Below, piece by piece: positions 26,732 to 35,178 of a stretch of DNA of 64,000 nt. The position numbers and the translations under genes were made by a program. The DNA is from Desulfovermiculus halophilus DSM 18834 (lineage in GTDB: Bacteria; Desulfobacterota; Desulfovibrionia; Desulfovibrionales; Desulfothermaceae), in NCBI RefSeq assembly GCF_000620765.1, contig NZ_JIAK01000008.1, positions 62,001 through 126,000 of the forward strand, written 5' to 3'. The first letter of the stretch is position 1. Every line of letters starts with the position of its first letter. The notes beneath the pieces were generated by a model. It saw only the letters and a program-made list of their open reading frames with translations. It did not search any database and had not been told where the DNA came from.

Positions 26732-28756
26732 ATGACAAACGGACAAGAGCAGAGCGCACATTACGACGTCCATTGGCAAGAGGAAGAATACTATTATCCA
26801 CCACCACAATTTATCGGACAGGCCAATTGCTCGGACACCTCAATTTTCGACCGTTTTTCTCTGGATAACTTTCCTGAATGCTTTAAAGAATTTGCGGATC
26901 TATTGGACTGGGACCAGTACTGGCACACCACGTTGGACACCAGTGACGCCCCGTGTTGGAAATGGTTCGTGGGCGGGAAGCTCAATGCATCGTATAACTG
27001 CGTTGATCGGCACCTTGAAAAGTACAAGAATAAAACGGCAATTCATTTCGTTCCTGAGCTGGAAGAGGAACCTGTTGTCCACATGACCTTCCAGGAGCTC
27101 TATCGCCGAGTCAATGAGACGGCTGCCGTGCTCCGGGATTTTTGCGGCCTCAAGGCCGGGGACCGGGTGACCCTGTATCTGCCCATGACTCCGGAGCTGC
27201 CCATCACCATGCTGGCCTGCGCCCGGTTGGGAGTGATCCACTGCCAGGTCTTCGCCGGGTTTTCGGGCAAGGCGTGCGGGGACAGGGTCTGGGACTCGGA
27301 GAGCGAGGTCCTGATCACCATGGACGCCTATTACCGAAGTGGCAAGCTCCTGGATCACAAGGCCAATTCCGATCAGGCGGTGGAGGCTGCGGAAAAGGCC
27401 GGTCAAAAGGTGAACAAGGTTCTGGTTTGGAGACGTTATCCCGGAAAGTATTCATCGCCCACTGATATGGTCGACGGTCGGGACTATTTCCTGGACGATT
27501 TGATCAAGGAAAAGCGCAGCCAAATCGTCGAACCGGTTTCCATGCCCGCAGAGGACATTTTGTTCCTCATGTATACCAGCGGTTCGACCGGAAGACCCAA
27601 GGGGTGCCAGCACAGCATCGGAGGGTACCTGTCCTATGTGACCTGGATGTCCAAGTATGTGCAGGACATCCATCCCGAAGACGTCTACTGGTGCATGGCC
27701 GATATCGGCTGGATCACCGGGCATTCCTTCATCGTCTACGGTCCGTTGGCCCTGGCCGCCAGCACCGTGATCTATGAAGGGGTCCCAACCTATCCGGACC
27801 CGGGACGATGTTGGCGGATAGCCGAGGAGCTGGACGTGAACATCTTCCATACCTCGCCCACTGCCATCCGGGCCCTGCGCAAGGTGGGGGGTGATGAGCC
27901 GGCCAAATACAACTATCGGTTCAAGCACATGACCACTGTGGGTGAACCCATAGAGCCCGAAGTCTGGCGCTGGTACTACAATGTAGTGGGCAAGGGCAAG
28001 GCTGTGGTCGTGGACACCTGGTGGCAGACCGAGACCGGAGGGTTTCTGTGCAGCACCCTGCCGGCCGTGAGCGCCATGAAGCCCGGCAGTGCGGGGCCCG
28101 GGCTGCCCGGGATCCATCCGGTTATCCTGGACGATGAGGGCCATGAGATCCAGCCGGGTGAAGGCAAGGCCGGCAATCTGTGCATTCGCAATCCCTGGCC
28201 AGGGGCCTTTCAGACCATCTGGAAGGACAAGGAACGGTACATCAACAGCTACTACGGCAAATACTCCAAGGACCGGAACAGCAAAGACTGGCGGGACTGG
28301 ATCTATATGGCCGGGGACGCAGCGGTGATGTCCAAGGACGGATATGTGCGTATTTTGGGCCGGATCGACGACGTGATCAATGTCTCCGGGCATCGCCTGG
28401 GAACCAAGGAGATCGAGTCCGCGGCCCTGACTACCGAGGAAGTGGCTGAGGCGGCGGTGGTGGCCATGCCAGATGAAATCAAGGGATCTGTCCCGGAGCT
28501 GTACGTGTCCTTGAAACCGGGCTATGAGCCCAGCGACGAGCTGGCCAAAAAGGTGTCGGACAATGTGGCTGATGTCCTTGGCAAGATAGCAAAGCCATCC
28601 AATGTCTATATCGTCCCGGATATGCCTAAAACCCGGTCCGGGAAAATCATGCGTCGTGTACTGCTTTCGATTTCCAGCGGAAAAGACGTTGGTGACGTGA
28701 GCACACTGGCCAATCCACAGATTGTGGAAGAAATACGTAAACAAGTTCAGAGCTAG
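26732..28756 (+). CDS. acsA: Acetyl-CoA synthetase (AMP-forming)
   Basis: A 674-residue acetate-CoA ligase. It activates acetate with ATP to acetyl-AMP and then acetyl-CoA in the cytoplasm. Core motifs are present: YTSGSTGRPKGCQH (near 293, adenylate-forming signature), DTWWQTETGG (near 428) and the C-terminal PKTRSGKIMRR with the catalytic, acetylatable lysine. The ATG at 26732 follows AGGAGGGGAGAGGAG. It is divergent from the Pat-like gene and followed by an acetate permease, so the three make an acetate uptake and control unit. Confidence 0.95.
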   Translation: MTNGQEQSAHYDVHWQEEEYYYPPPQFIGQANCSDTSIFDRFSLDNFPECFKEFADLLDWDQYWHTTLDTSDAPCWKWFVGGKLNASYNCVDRHLEKYKNKTAIHFVPELEEEPVVHMTFQELYRRVNETAAVLRDFCGLKAGDRVTLYLPMTPELPITMLACARLGVIHCQVFAGFSGKACGDRVWDSESEVLITMDAYYRSGKLLDHKANSDQAVEAAEKAGQKVNKVLVWRRYPGKYSSPTDMVDGRDYFLDDLIKEKRSQIVEPVSMPAEDILFLMYTSGSTGRPKGCQHSIGGYLSYVTWMSKYVQDIHPEDVYWCMADIGWITGHSFIVYGPLALAASTVIYEGVPTYPDPGRCWRIAEELDVNIFHTSPTAIRALRKVGGDEPAKYNYRFKHMTTVGEPIEPEVWRWYYNVVGKGKAVVVDTWWQTETGGFLCSTLPAVSAMKPGSAGPGLPGIHPVILDDEGHEIQPGEGKAGNLCIRNPWPGAFQTIWKDKERYINSYYGKYSKDRNSKDWRDWIYMAGDAAVMSKDGYVRILGRIDDVINVSGHRLGTKEIESAALTTEEVAEAAVVAMPDEIKGSVPELYVSLKPGYEPSDELAKKVSDNVADVLGKIAKPSNVYIVPDMPKTRSGKIMRRVLLSISSGKDVGDVSTLANPQIVEEIRKQVQS

Positions 28757-28853
28757 TCTGCACAAAGTTAGGGGGTCTCTTCCGGTGGTTTGTCATTAGA
28801 GGCCCCCTGGATTTTGCCGGACCGAGGATTGCAATCAGACAAGGAGGGGCATC

Positions 28854-29435
28854 ATGAGTGAAGAGAGAAAGTTGTGCAACCCAGGGGCGATAGGACTTGG
28901 CGGATTTGCAATGACAACGTTTGTCCTCCAGATCCACAACCTTGGCTGGGTTGAGTTAGGTCCTGTTTTGTGGATAGGGGTCTTTTATGGGGGATTGGCT
29001 CAGCTCATTGCAGGATATCATGAGTTCAAGTTGGGCAATAACTTTGGCTTTTCAGCCTTTACCTCTTATGGAGCGTTCTGGATGGCCTTGTGTGCATTTC
29101 TCATTTTCGGCCATAATCCTGACTGGGTGGCGGCGAATCCCACATTGAAGTTCTCAGCCAATGGGCTTGGCTGGTTCTTGGTAGCCTGGACAATCTACAC
29201 GGCCATCATGTTTATTGCGTCTATGAAGCATCATACCGTCATGGCCCTCTTGTTTCTGACCCTGCTTTTGGGCTTTATCGGACTGGACTTCAAAGAACTT
29301 GCTGGATCGCAGGCCATAGGAACATTGGCCGCATGGGACCTGATTGTGTGCGCTGGGATTGCCTGGTACTTGATGGCCCATATCATTTGTGCCGATGTGG
29401 GCATCCATCTCCCGGTCGGAAAGCCCTGGACCTAA
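28854..29435 (+). CDS. satP: Acetate uptake transporter, GPR1/FUN34/YaaH (SatP) family
   Basis: A 193-residue inner-membrane protein with six predicted membrane segments. The family motif near the N-terminus is NPGAIGLGGFAMTTF (usual form NPAPLGL). Members import acetate or succinate with protons. The gene follows acsA by 97 bases behind AAGGAGG, which supports acetate as substrate. A strong terminator follows. Confidence 0.9.
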   Translation: MSEERKLCNPGAIGLGGFAMTTFVLQIHNLGWVELGPVLWIGVFYGGLAQLIAGYHEFKLGNNFGFSAFTSYGAFWMALCAFLIFGHNPDWVAANPTLKFSANGLGWFLVAWTIYTAIMFIASMKHHTVMALLFLTLLLGFIGLDFKELAGSQAIGTLAAWDLIVCAGIAWYLMAHIICADVGIHLPVGKPWT

Positions 29436-29462
29436 AAAAACAAAACACAGCGGGCGAGGCCC

Positions 29463-29507
29463 ATAGCCAACGCCGAAGGGGCCTGAGGCCCCTTCGGCGT
29501 TGGCTAT
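29463..29507. terminator. Bidirectional hairpin terminator, 21-bp perfect stem
   Basis: Bases 29463-29483 and 29487-29507 are perfect complements around the loop TGA. The hairpin lies between the converging satP and acyl-CoA ligase genes and can serve both strands; only a short T-run follows. Confidence 0.8.
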
Positions 29508-29530
29508 TTGGAAGAGCGCAAAGGGCTGGA

Positions 29531-31036
29531 CTAGGAATAGCTCTGCCGGACTGCCGCTCTATCGATATCTCCTCCTTCGGCCTTGGGCAGCTGGTCCACA
29601 AACTCCACCCACCTGGGCTTCTTGTACCCGGCTATGCGCGAGCCCACAAAGGCGATCAGATCCCTGTCCTGGACCTGGCTGGAATCCGTCCGCACGCAGA
29701 CTGCCTTGATCCCCTCTCCGAACTTGGGATCGTTGACCCCAATGACACATGCCTCGCAGATCTCAGGATGCTGCAGAATGACTTGTTCTACTTCGGCGGG
29801 AAAGACATTCTCCCCGCCGGTCTTGATCAGGTCCTTTTCCGCCTTGCGGCCTTGAAAGACAAGGTGTCCGTCCTGGTCAATCCGGCCCAGATCCCCGGTG
29901 TGGTGCCGTCCGAAGCGGAAGGTATAGGCATTGACCTCGTCCTGGTTCCAATATCCGAGAAAGACCAGGGGACCCTGGAGGGTTATCTCACCGGTCTGGC
30001 CAATGGAAAGATGCTTGCCATTGTCGTCTTGAATTGCGATATTGGACAACGGTCCCGGAAGTCCGGCACTGCCAGGACGTCTGGATTGGGGAGCAAAGGT
30101 GATCAGGCCTGAGGTCTCGGTTTGACCATACATGGTCCAGAATGTGGACCCGGTCAGGGACTCCCACCTTTCTACGTTCTCCGCATTCTCCAGGCCGATG
30201 ACGTGCCTGAGGCTGGACGCATCCGTGCCCTGGTCTTCAATGGCCTGCATGAGTTGGGAAAGGATGGGCGGGAAGCTGCCGAACACCGAGGGCTTTTGCG
30301 CATCTATGATCTGGGCTGCCCGGACCGGGTCGAATCTGGGAAGAAGGATGTTTCTGCCCCGTCCTAGGCTGGCTGCGAGGGCCAGATTCAGGCCCATGAT
30401 ATGGTAGAGGGGCAGGAGGTTCAGGCAGGCATCCTCCTGGTGCAGTTTAAAGGCCTGGGTCAGCTGCAGGCCGGCCAGGATGAGGTTTTCCTGGCTCAAC
30501 ACCGCTCCCCGGGGCCGGCCTTGAACCGCAGCCGTATGGATGATGGCATAGGGGGCATTGGCCGGAACCTGAACCGGGTAGGCCAGTCCGGCCTGGAGCA
30601 GGTCGGCATAGGCCAGCTCTCCGGGCTGGGATTGTCCCAGGGCAACCCGGGTTTGCACAGAAGGGCACTGGGCCAGGATGTCCTGCACCGCCTCCCGCTG
30701 CTCAGGTTCATAGAACATGACCTTGGGTGCGGTGTCGTCGAGAATGACCCTGACCTCTTCAGTGGACAGGCGGCGGTTGATCAACACCAAGACCGCACCG
30801 CTCAGGGAAGCGGCCCCAAGCAAGGAGAAATAGTGGGGCACATTCTGGGCCATAACAGCGACCCGGTCTCCATACTTCACACCCTGATCCTGGAGTCCTG
30901 CGGCAACAGCTTGAGATTCTTTGAGTAATTGAGGGTAGTCCATCTGTCCCTCCGGCCAGTCCAGGGCCGGGGACTCCGGGGCCATGTATGCGTTCTGGAC
31001 CCAATGGTCGAAAATAGACAGACTGCGCAGGGCCAT
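29531..31036 (-). CDS. AMP-dependent acyl-CoA synthetase/ligase
   Basis: A 501-residue adenylate-forming enzyme of the long/medium-chain acyl- or aryl-CoA ligase group. The P-loop-like motif is diverged (HTAAVQGRPRGAVLSQENL in place of TSGTTGxPKG). TMYGQTETSGL, HHTGDLGRIDQDG and a C-terminal domain with KTGGENVFPAEVE are typical. The catalytic C-terminal lysine region reads LPKAEGGDIDR, where the usual G-K is replaced by GGD. That loss may affect adenylation, so activity is uncertain. The ATG at 31036 follows AAGGAGG; a GTG at 31042 is possible. Confidence 0.8.
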   Translation of the reverse strand: MALRSLSIFDHWVQNAYMAPESPALDWPEGQMDYPQLLKESQAVAAGLQDQGVKYGDRVAVMAQNVPHYFSLLGAASLSGAVLVLINRRLSTEEVRVILDDTAPKVMFYEPEQREAVQDILAQCPSVQTRVALGQSQPGELAYADLLQAGLAYPVQVPANAPYAIIHTAAVQGRPRGAVLSQENLILAGLQLTQAFKLHQEDACLNLLPLYHIMGLNLALAASLGRGRNILLPRFDPVRAAQIIDAQKPSVFGSFPPILSQLMQAIEDQGTDASSLRHVIGLENAENVERWESLTGSTFWTMYGQTETSGLITFAPQSRRPGSAGLPGPLSNIAIQDDNGKHLSIGQTGEITLQGPLVFLGYWNQDEVNAYTFRFGRHHTGDLGRIDQDGHLVFQGRKAEKDLIKTGGENVFPAEVEQVILQHPEICEACVIGVNDPKFGEGIKAVCVRTDSSQVQDRDLIAFVGSRIAGYKKPRWVEFVDQLPKAEGGDIDRAAVRQSYS

Positions 31037-31210
31037 AACCACACCCTCCTTGCTTGGTCCGGTTCAAAAAAATGTTTTTGTATGCTGGTTCTATATCATA
31101 CGTATGCAAAATGACAATCCCTGCATTTTTCATCTGTTCCCCAAGCCTGAGGATTGATTGGGGACCCGCTTTTCCTTCCAACCTGCCGGAACTGAGCCGA
31201 GGAGGCAGAC

Positions 31211-32134
31211 ATGAACAGATTTTCCCGACGCGTGTTCTTGAAATGGCAGGCCGGAGCCGCATTGAGCCTGGCCGGTTCGCTGACTGTGCTGCCCAAGCAT
31301 CTATGGGCCGAAAGCACACCGGACATTGCAGTGGCAAAGGGAAGCCCGGCCGCAGCAACCAGGGCTGCGGTGGAGCTTCTGGGCGGAATGGGCCGGTTTG
31401 TCCGCTCCGGGCAGCGGGTGGTGATCAAGCCGAACATGAGCTTTGATAATCCCCCGGAAATGGGGACCACCACCCATCCGGAGGTCATCAGCACCCTGGC
31501 CGCCATGTGCCGGGAGGCCGGAGCGGAAAAGGTCCTGATCCTGGATCATACCCTGCGCGGAGCAGAGGCCTGCCTGGAAAACAGCGGGATACAGGCCGCG
31601 TGCCGCCAGGTGCCCGGCAGCACGGTCCGGGCCATGGACCCCCCCCGGGGATTTGTGGCCCAAAACATTCCAAAGGCCGGGCACTTTACCCAAACCGAGG
31701 TCATGCGCGAGGTCCTGGAGTCGGACGTGCTCATAGCCGCGCCAGTGGCCAAGCACCATGGAAGCACAGGGGTCAGCCTGTCCATGAAGGGGATGATGGG
31801 GCTCATCGCCAACCGCAGCCAGATGCACTGGCAATACGATCTGCACACCTCCATCGCTGATCTATGCCGTCTGCTCAAGGCCGACCTCACGGTCATAGAC
31901 GTGACCCGGGCGCTGACCACAAACGGGCCCAGCGGGCCTGGCGAGGTGATTAAGCTGAACAAGGTCGTGGCCTCCAGAGACATGGTTGCCGCCGATGCCC
32001 AGGCGGTGTCCATGGTTCCCTGGTACGGGCAGCGGATACCGCCCTCCAAGGTCAAGCATATCCGTCTTGGGCATGAGTGGGGGCTGGGCCGGATGGATGT
32101 GCAGAATCTGGATGTGCGTACTGTTTCGGTTTGA
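31211..32134 (+). CDS. DUF362 domain protein with Tat-type signal
   Basis: A 307-residue protein with a twin-arginine signal (SRRVFLKW, about residues 5-12, then a hydrophobic stretch ending near AWA). The body is a DUF362 domain, a fold often paired with ferredoxin domains: VIKPNMSFDNPPEMGTTTHP and the VAKHHGSTGVSLSMKGMMG block are visible. The function of DUF362 is unknown. AGGAGG precedes the ATG. The membrane polyferredoxin gene starts 48 bases later, so the protein may exchange electrons with it on the periplasmic side. Confidence 0.8.
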   Translation: MNRFSRRVFLKWQAGAALSLAGSLTVLPKHLWAESTPDIAVAKGSPAAATRAAVELLGGMGRFVRSGQRVVIKPNMSFDNPPEMGTTTHPEVISTLAAMCREAGAEKVLILDHTLRGAEACLENSGIQAACRQVPGSTVRAMDPPRGFVAQNIPKAGHFTQTEVMREVLESDVLIAAPVAKHHGSTGVSLSMKGMMGLIANRSQMHWQYDLHTSIADLCRLLKADLTVIDVTRALTTNGPSGPGEVIKLNKVVASRDMVAADAQAVSMVPWYGQRIPPSKVKHIRLGHEWGLGRMDVQNLDVRTVSV

Positions 32135-32182
32135 GCCCGGTACGGGCGGTTGTGAACGCGCTCCTATAAAGCGAGAAGCGGG

Positions 32183-33760
32183 ATGCAGCAGCGAATAGTT
32201 CAGGGCGGCTTCCTGGGCCTCTTTATCCTTGGTGTCTGGCTGTGTTTTTCCCCCTGGGAGAAATGGACGCCCCTGCCGGCCATGATCAGGCTGGATCCCC
32301 TGCTCTGGATCGGGCAGTGGCTGAGCACAAAAATGGTCCCGGCCGGACTGCTCCAGGCCGGGACCATTGTCCTGGTTACCCTGATACTGGGACGCTTTTT
32401 CTGCAGCCACGTCTGCCCCCTGGGCACCAGCATGGAAGCAGTCTCTGCGTGCAGGGGGAAAAACAAACGCGGGTGGAGGCCGCCTCAGAGCTGGAGGCGG
32501 GGCAAATACGTCCTGTTGGTAATTTTGGCCGCAGCCGCCCTGGCCGGGCAGAATCTGACCCACTGGGGCTCGCCCCTGTCTCTGGCCGGCCGCCTGTACA
32601 CCATCGTGGTCTGGCCCTTTGTCCACGCCGTGGTTGCTACGGCCGGGCTTTCACCCTTGCCGGGGATGGAAGGTGAGTCTCCACGGACGGCTCACCTGGG
32701 CGGCATGGTCCTGCTCCTGGGAGTGGTCCTTGGAAGCGCCTGGGTGGTTCCAAGGTTCTGGTGCCGCTATCTGTGTCCGACCGGGGCTTTTCTGGCCCTG
32801 ATCAGCCGCTTGGCCCTGATCACCAGAAAGGTTGGGGACAGGTGCACGGAGTGTGGACTATGCGCCCGCAAGTGTCCGGCGGGGATCGCCGGTCCCGGAA
32901 GGGTCCCGGCCGGTGAATGCCTGGTCTGCCGCAGATGCGAGACAACATGCCCGCAGCAGTCCGTGACCTGGATGGCAGCCGATTGGCCGGCTCAGGGGAG
33001 CGGGTTCTGGCCCGGCCGACGACAGGTTCTGGGATCCATGATTCTGGGTGCGGGAGCGGCCTGGGTGAGCTGGGGGGGATTGTGGTCCTATCGGGGTGAG
33101 CGGGAGAAAGGGCAGCTCAGGGCAGCGCAGCTGATTCGGCCCCCGGGGGCGGTCCCGGAAACAGTCTTTCAAGGGCTCTGCGTCCGGTGTGGAGCGTGCA
33201 TGCGGGTCTGTCCGACCAATATGCTCCAGCCCCAGGGAGGTGAGCAGGGCGTGCAGGGCATGTTCGCTCCCCTGGCCGTGGCCAGGCGTGGCCCGTGCAG
33301 GCCGGAGTGCGCAGCCTGCGGCCGGGTCTGTCCCACCGGCGCCATCCGCAGTCTGCCCCTGCCGGAGAAGATGTGGGCCAAGATGGGGACTGCGGCCATC
33401 GACAGGCAGCTGTGTCTGGCCTGGGAATGGGACCGGGGCTGCCTGGTCTGTGACGAGGCCTGTCCTTATGGGGCAATCGATATGCAGCAGATTGCAGGCA
33501 ACCAGGAGGCGGTCCCCGTGGTCCTTGAAAACAGGTGCACCGGATGCGGGGCCTGCGAGCATGCCTGTCCAGTGCAAGGGCGGGCGGCCATCCGCGTCGT
33601 CTCCACCGGAAGCCAACGAATGGCCCAGGGGAGCTACCGGACCCGGGGACGGCAGCTGGGGCTGGCCATCAGCCGGGGGCAGCGGGACGAGGCAGTGCAA
33701 TCAAGTCCAACCTCTCCAGGGACCAAAGGGGATGACCTGCCGCCTGGATTCGGGCAATGA
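32183..33760 (+). CDS. Membrane-bound polyferredoxin (NapH/MauN-like N-terminus, multiple 4Fe-4S sites)
   Basis: A 525-residue protein. The N-terminal about 225 residues hold several membrane segments with NapH/YccM-type cysteine motifs CSHVCPLG and CRYLCPTG. Next come CTECGLCARKCPAG and CLVCRRCETTCP clusters, then another membrane segment near 285-305. The C-terminal half has CVRCGACMRVCPTN, CAACGRVCPTG, a CLVCDEACPYG site and CTGCGACEHACP, so six or more Fe-S clusters are likely. It probably moves electrons between quinone or cytoplasm and a periplasmic partner such as the DUF362 protein encoded upstream. Family-level call only. Confidence 0.82.
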   Translation: MQQRIVQGGFLGLFILGVWLCFSPWEKWTPLPAMIRLDPLLWIGQWLSTKMVPAGLLQAGTIVLVTLILGRFFCSHVCPLGTSMEAVSACRGKNKRGWRPPQSWRRGKYVLLVILAAAALAGQNLTHWGSPLSLAGRLYTIVVWPFVHAVVATAGLSPLPGMEGESPRTAHLGGMVLLLGVVLGSAWVVPRFWCRYLCPTGAFLALISRLALITRKVGDRCTECGLCARKCPAGIAGPGRVPAGECLVCRRCETTCPQQSVTWMAADWPAQGSGFWPGRRQVLGSMILGAGAAWVSWGGLWSYRGEREKGQLRAAQLIRPPGAVPETVFQGLCVRCGACMRVCPTNMLQPQGGEQGVQGMFAPLAVARRGPCRPECAACGRVCPTGAIRSLPLPEKMWAKMGTAAIDRQLCLAWEWDRGCLVCDEACPYGAIDMQQIAGNQEAVPVVLENRCTGCGACEHACPVQGRAAIRVVSTGSQRMAQGSYRTRGRQLGLAISRGQRDEAVQSSPTSPGTKGDDLPPGFGQ

Positions 33761-33786
33761 GCAAGGGGTGAAAGGACTGCGGGTCC

Positions 33787-34359
33787 CTAGCTGAAGAGCT
33801 GCCTGGCCAGCTCCTCGGCCTGGCGGAGCGTTTTTTCGTCTCCAGCGGCATCATCTGGTCCCATCAGGCCGCAGCCCCGAATCAGGTGGGTCTGGGCGTA
33901 GCCTTCCATCTTCAGAAACCGTGCATATTTGGGATACACGTCCTTGAAGGACTCCTCATCCGGGTCGCCCTGGGTGAGGATGAACACCAGGTGCTTTTCC
34001 CCGCTCAACCGGCCCGGCTGAGGCGAAGTCTTAAAGTCCGGCCGGAGGAAGGAGAAGCTGCGGTCGATAAAGGCCTTGGTTTGGGCGGTCACATCCCCGA
34101 AATAGATGGGGGAGGCCAGGACCAGACAGTCGCAGTCAGAAATGGCCTGCAGCACCTCTTGCAAATCGTCCTCAAGGATGCACTTCTCTTCCTGTCCTTT
34201 GCAGGCAAAGCAGGCCTGACAGCCTTGAAAGGCAAGCTCGTTGAGGGCAAAGGTCTGCACGCCGGCACCCAGGCTCTGGGCCGTTTGGGTGAATCGTGCG
34301 GCCAGGGTTGCCGAATTGCCCTTGGTCCGCGGGCTGCCCAAAAGACATACGCAGTTCAT
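33787..34359 (-). CDS. Flavodoxin-like NAD(P)H-dependent FMN reductase
   Basis: A 190-residue flavodoxin-fold protein of the iron-sulfur flavoprotein/NADPH-dependent FMN reductase group. The FMN phosphate loop is LGSPRTKGNSATL (7-19) and the second flavin contact ASPIYFGDVTAQTK. CQACFACKGQEEKC (47-60) resembles the cysteine cluster of archaeal iron-sulfur flavoprotein. It converges on the polyferredoxin gene with a 26-base gap. Electron-transfer partner unknown. Confidence 0.82.
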   Translation of the reverse strand: MNCVCLLGSPRTKGNSATLAARFTQTAQSLGAGVQTFALNELAFQGCQACFACKGQEEKCILEDDLQEVLQAISDCDCLVLASPIYFGDVTAQTKAFIDRSFSFLRPDFKTSPQPGRLSGEKHLVFILTQGDPDEESFKDVYPKYARFLKMEGYAQTHLIRGCGLMGPDDAAGDEKTLRQAEELARQLFS

Positions 34360-34378
34360 GTTCTCTCCAATCTTTTTT

Positions 34379-34650
34379 GGTTCTTCGACGTAGCCTGTGG
34401 ATTTTTGGAGTTTGCCACCTCTTCTGTGTGTCCACTTTCGGCCCGGTATTTTCTAAGTCCCGCCAAAGGGGGATCCCTGCCCCCTCCCGGCTACTCACGT
34501 GCAGGTCACTGCTTTCTGTGTGAGTGAGCGTATCATGCACGTGAGTGCCGGGTGGCGGGATCAAGAAAATGTGCGGGCCTGCCGCTCACGGCACACAGAA
34601 GAGACGGCAAACTCTTATGTATGCAATTCCACTTTCTGGGTCGAAGGGCC
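34379..34650. repeat. Palindromic MITE-like element, copy 2 (full)
   Basis: About 272 bp, nearly identical in layout to 10369-10638. The arms pair well: GAGTTTGCC-A-CCTCTTCTGTGTG on the left against CACACAGAAGAGACGGCAAACTC on the right (bases near 34409-34431 and 34591-34613). The centre is a stem of CACGTGCA type around a loop. Ends are GGTTCTTCGA and TCGAAGGGCC. Differences from copy 1 fall on both arms, some preserving pairing. No protein is encoded. Confidence 0.85.
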
Positions 34651-34708
34651 TCTTTTCTCGTGTCCTTCGAGGTTCTTGCCAGCCCTTGGCCCGGTATGCC
34701 GGGGCCGG

Positions 34709-34936
34709 CTACAGCCGATCACAGGGGACCGAGGCCAGAGTTTCTTCCCAGTCGTCATCCAGTTGGTGAGCGTATTGCTCCCAATGAAAACGTGTGCCGC
34801 ATGACCTGCAGCGCAGACCGATGAAAAATCAGGTCTTGAATGGGGCAAGGAGTCCGTTGCAGCTCTTGCAGCGCAATGCTTTGCCATCCTCATTCTCAGC
34901 CGGCCGGTGCTTGGAAACCGAAAAGCGAAAAGGCAT
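34709..34936 (-). CDS. Small dual-CXXC selenoprotein (in-frame TGA read as Sec)
   Basis: A 75-residue protein if the in-frame TGA at 34829-34831 (codon 36) is read as selenocysteine. It starts MPFRFSVSKHRPAENEDGK behind AGAGAGG, has CKSC at 23-26, Sec36, CRSC at 43-46, and ends WEETLASVPCDRL before TAG. The two halves are clearly one protein: the frame is unbroken and the second half has its own zinc-ribbon-like CXXC. From base 34812 on the minus strand GCTGC / GCGGC pairs around AGGTCAT, a SECIS-like hairpin 21 nt after the TGA. I recall a database family of small dual-CXXC (seleno)proteins that this would match. The alternative is a decayed gene with a nonsense codon. Confidence 0.7.
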
Positions 34937-35178
34937 GAAAACCTCTCTGCCGATTATGGATTGCGCATAACCCATGGCTCGCCGCGTCCCTGAGGCAGGG
35001 GAGTGCAAGTTGGGTCCGTGGACCTCGAAAGCCATCTGGGTCGGGCTTGACTCCTGAAATCGATCGGGTACCATATTTTGTTCTTTGGAGCAAATGATTC
35101 CTGAAATTCATAAAAGTCCACCATTTCGATCCGGCTGAGCGGGTGGGCAGGAGCGGAGCTTCCGTACTTCCAATACTT

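Noticed and set aside
34829..35074. An 81-codon minus-strand open frame as the true gene
   Set aside because: It stops at the TGA that I read as Sec and begins far upstream of the ribosome site at 34936; only the part from 34936 onward fits a small CXXC protein.
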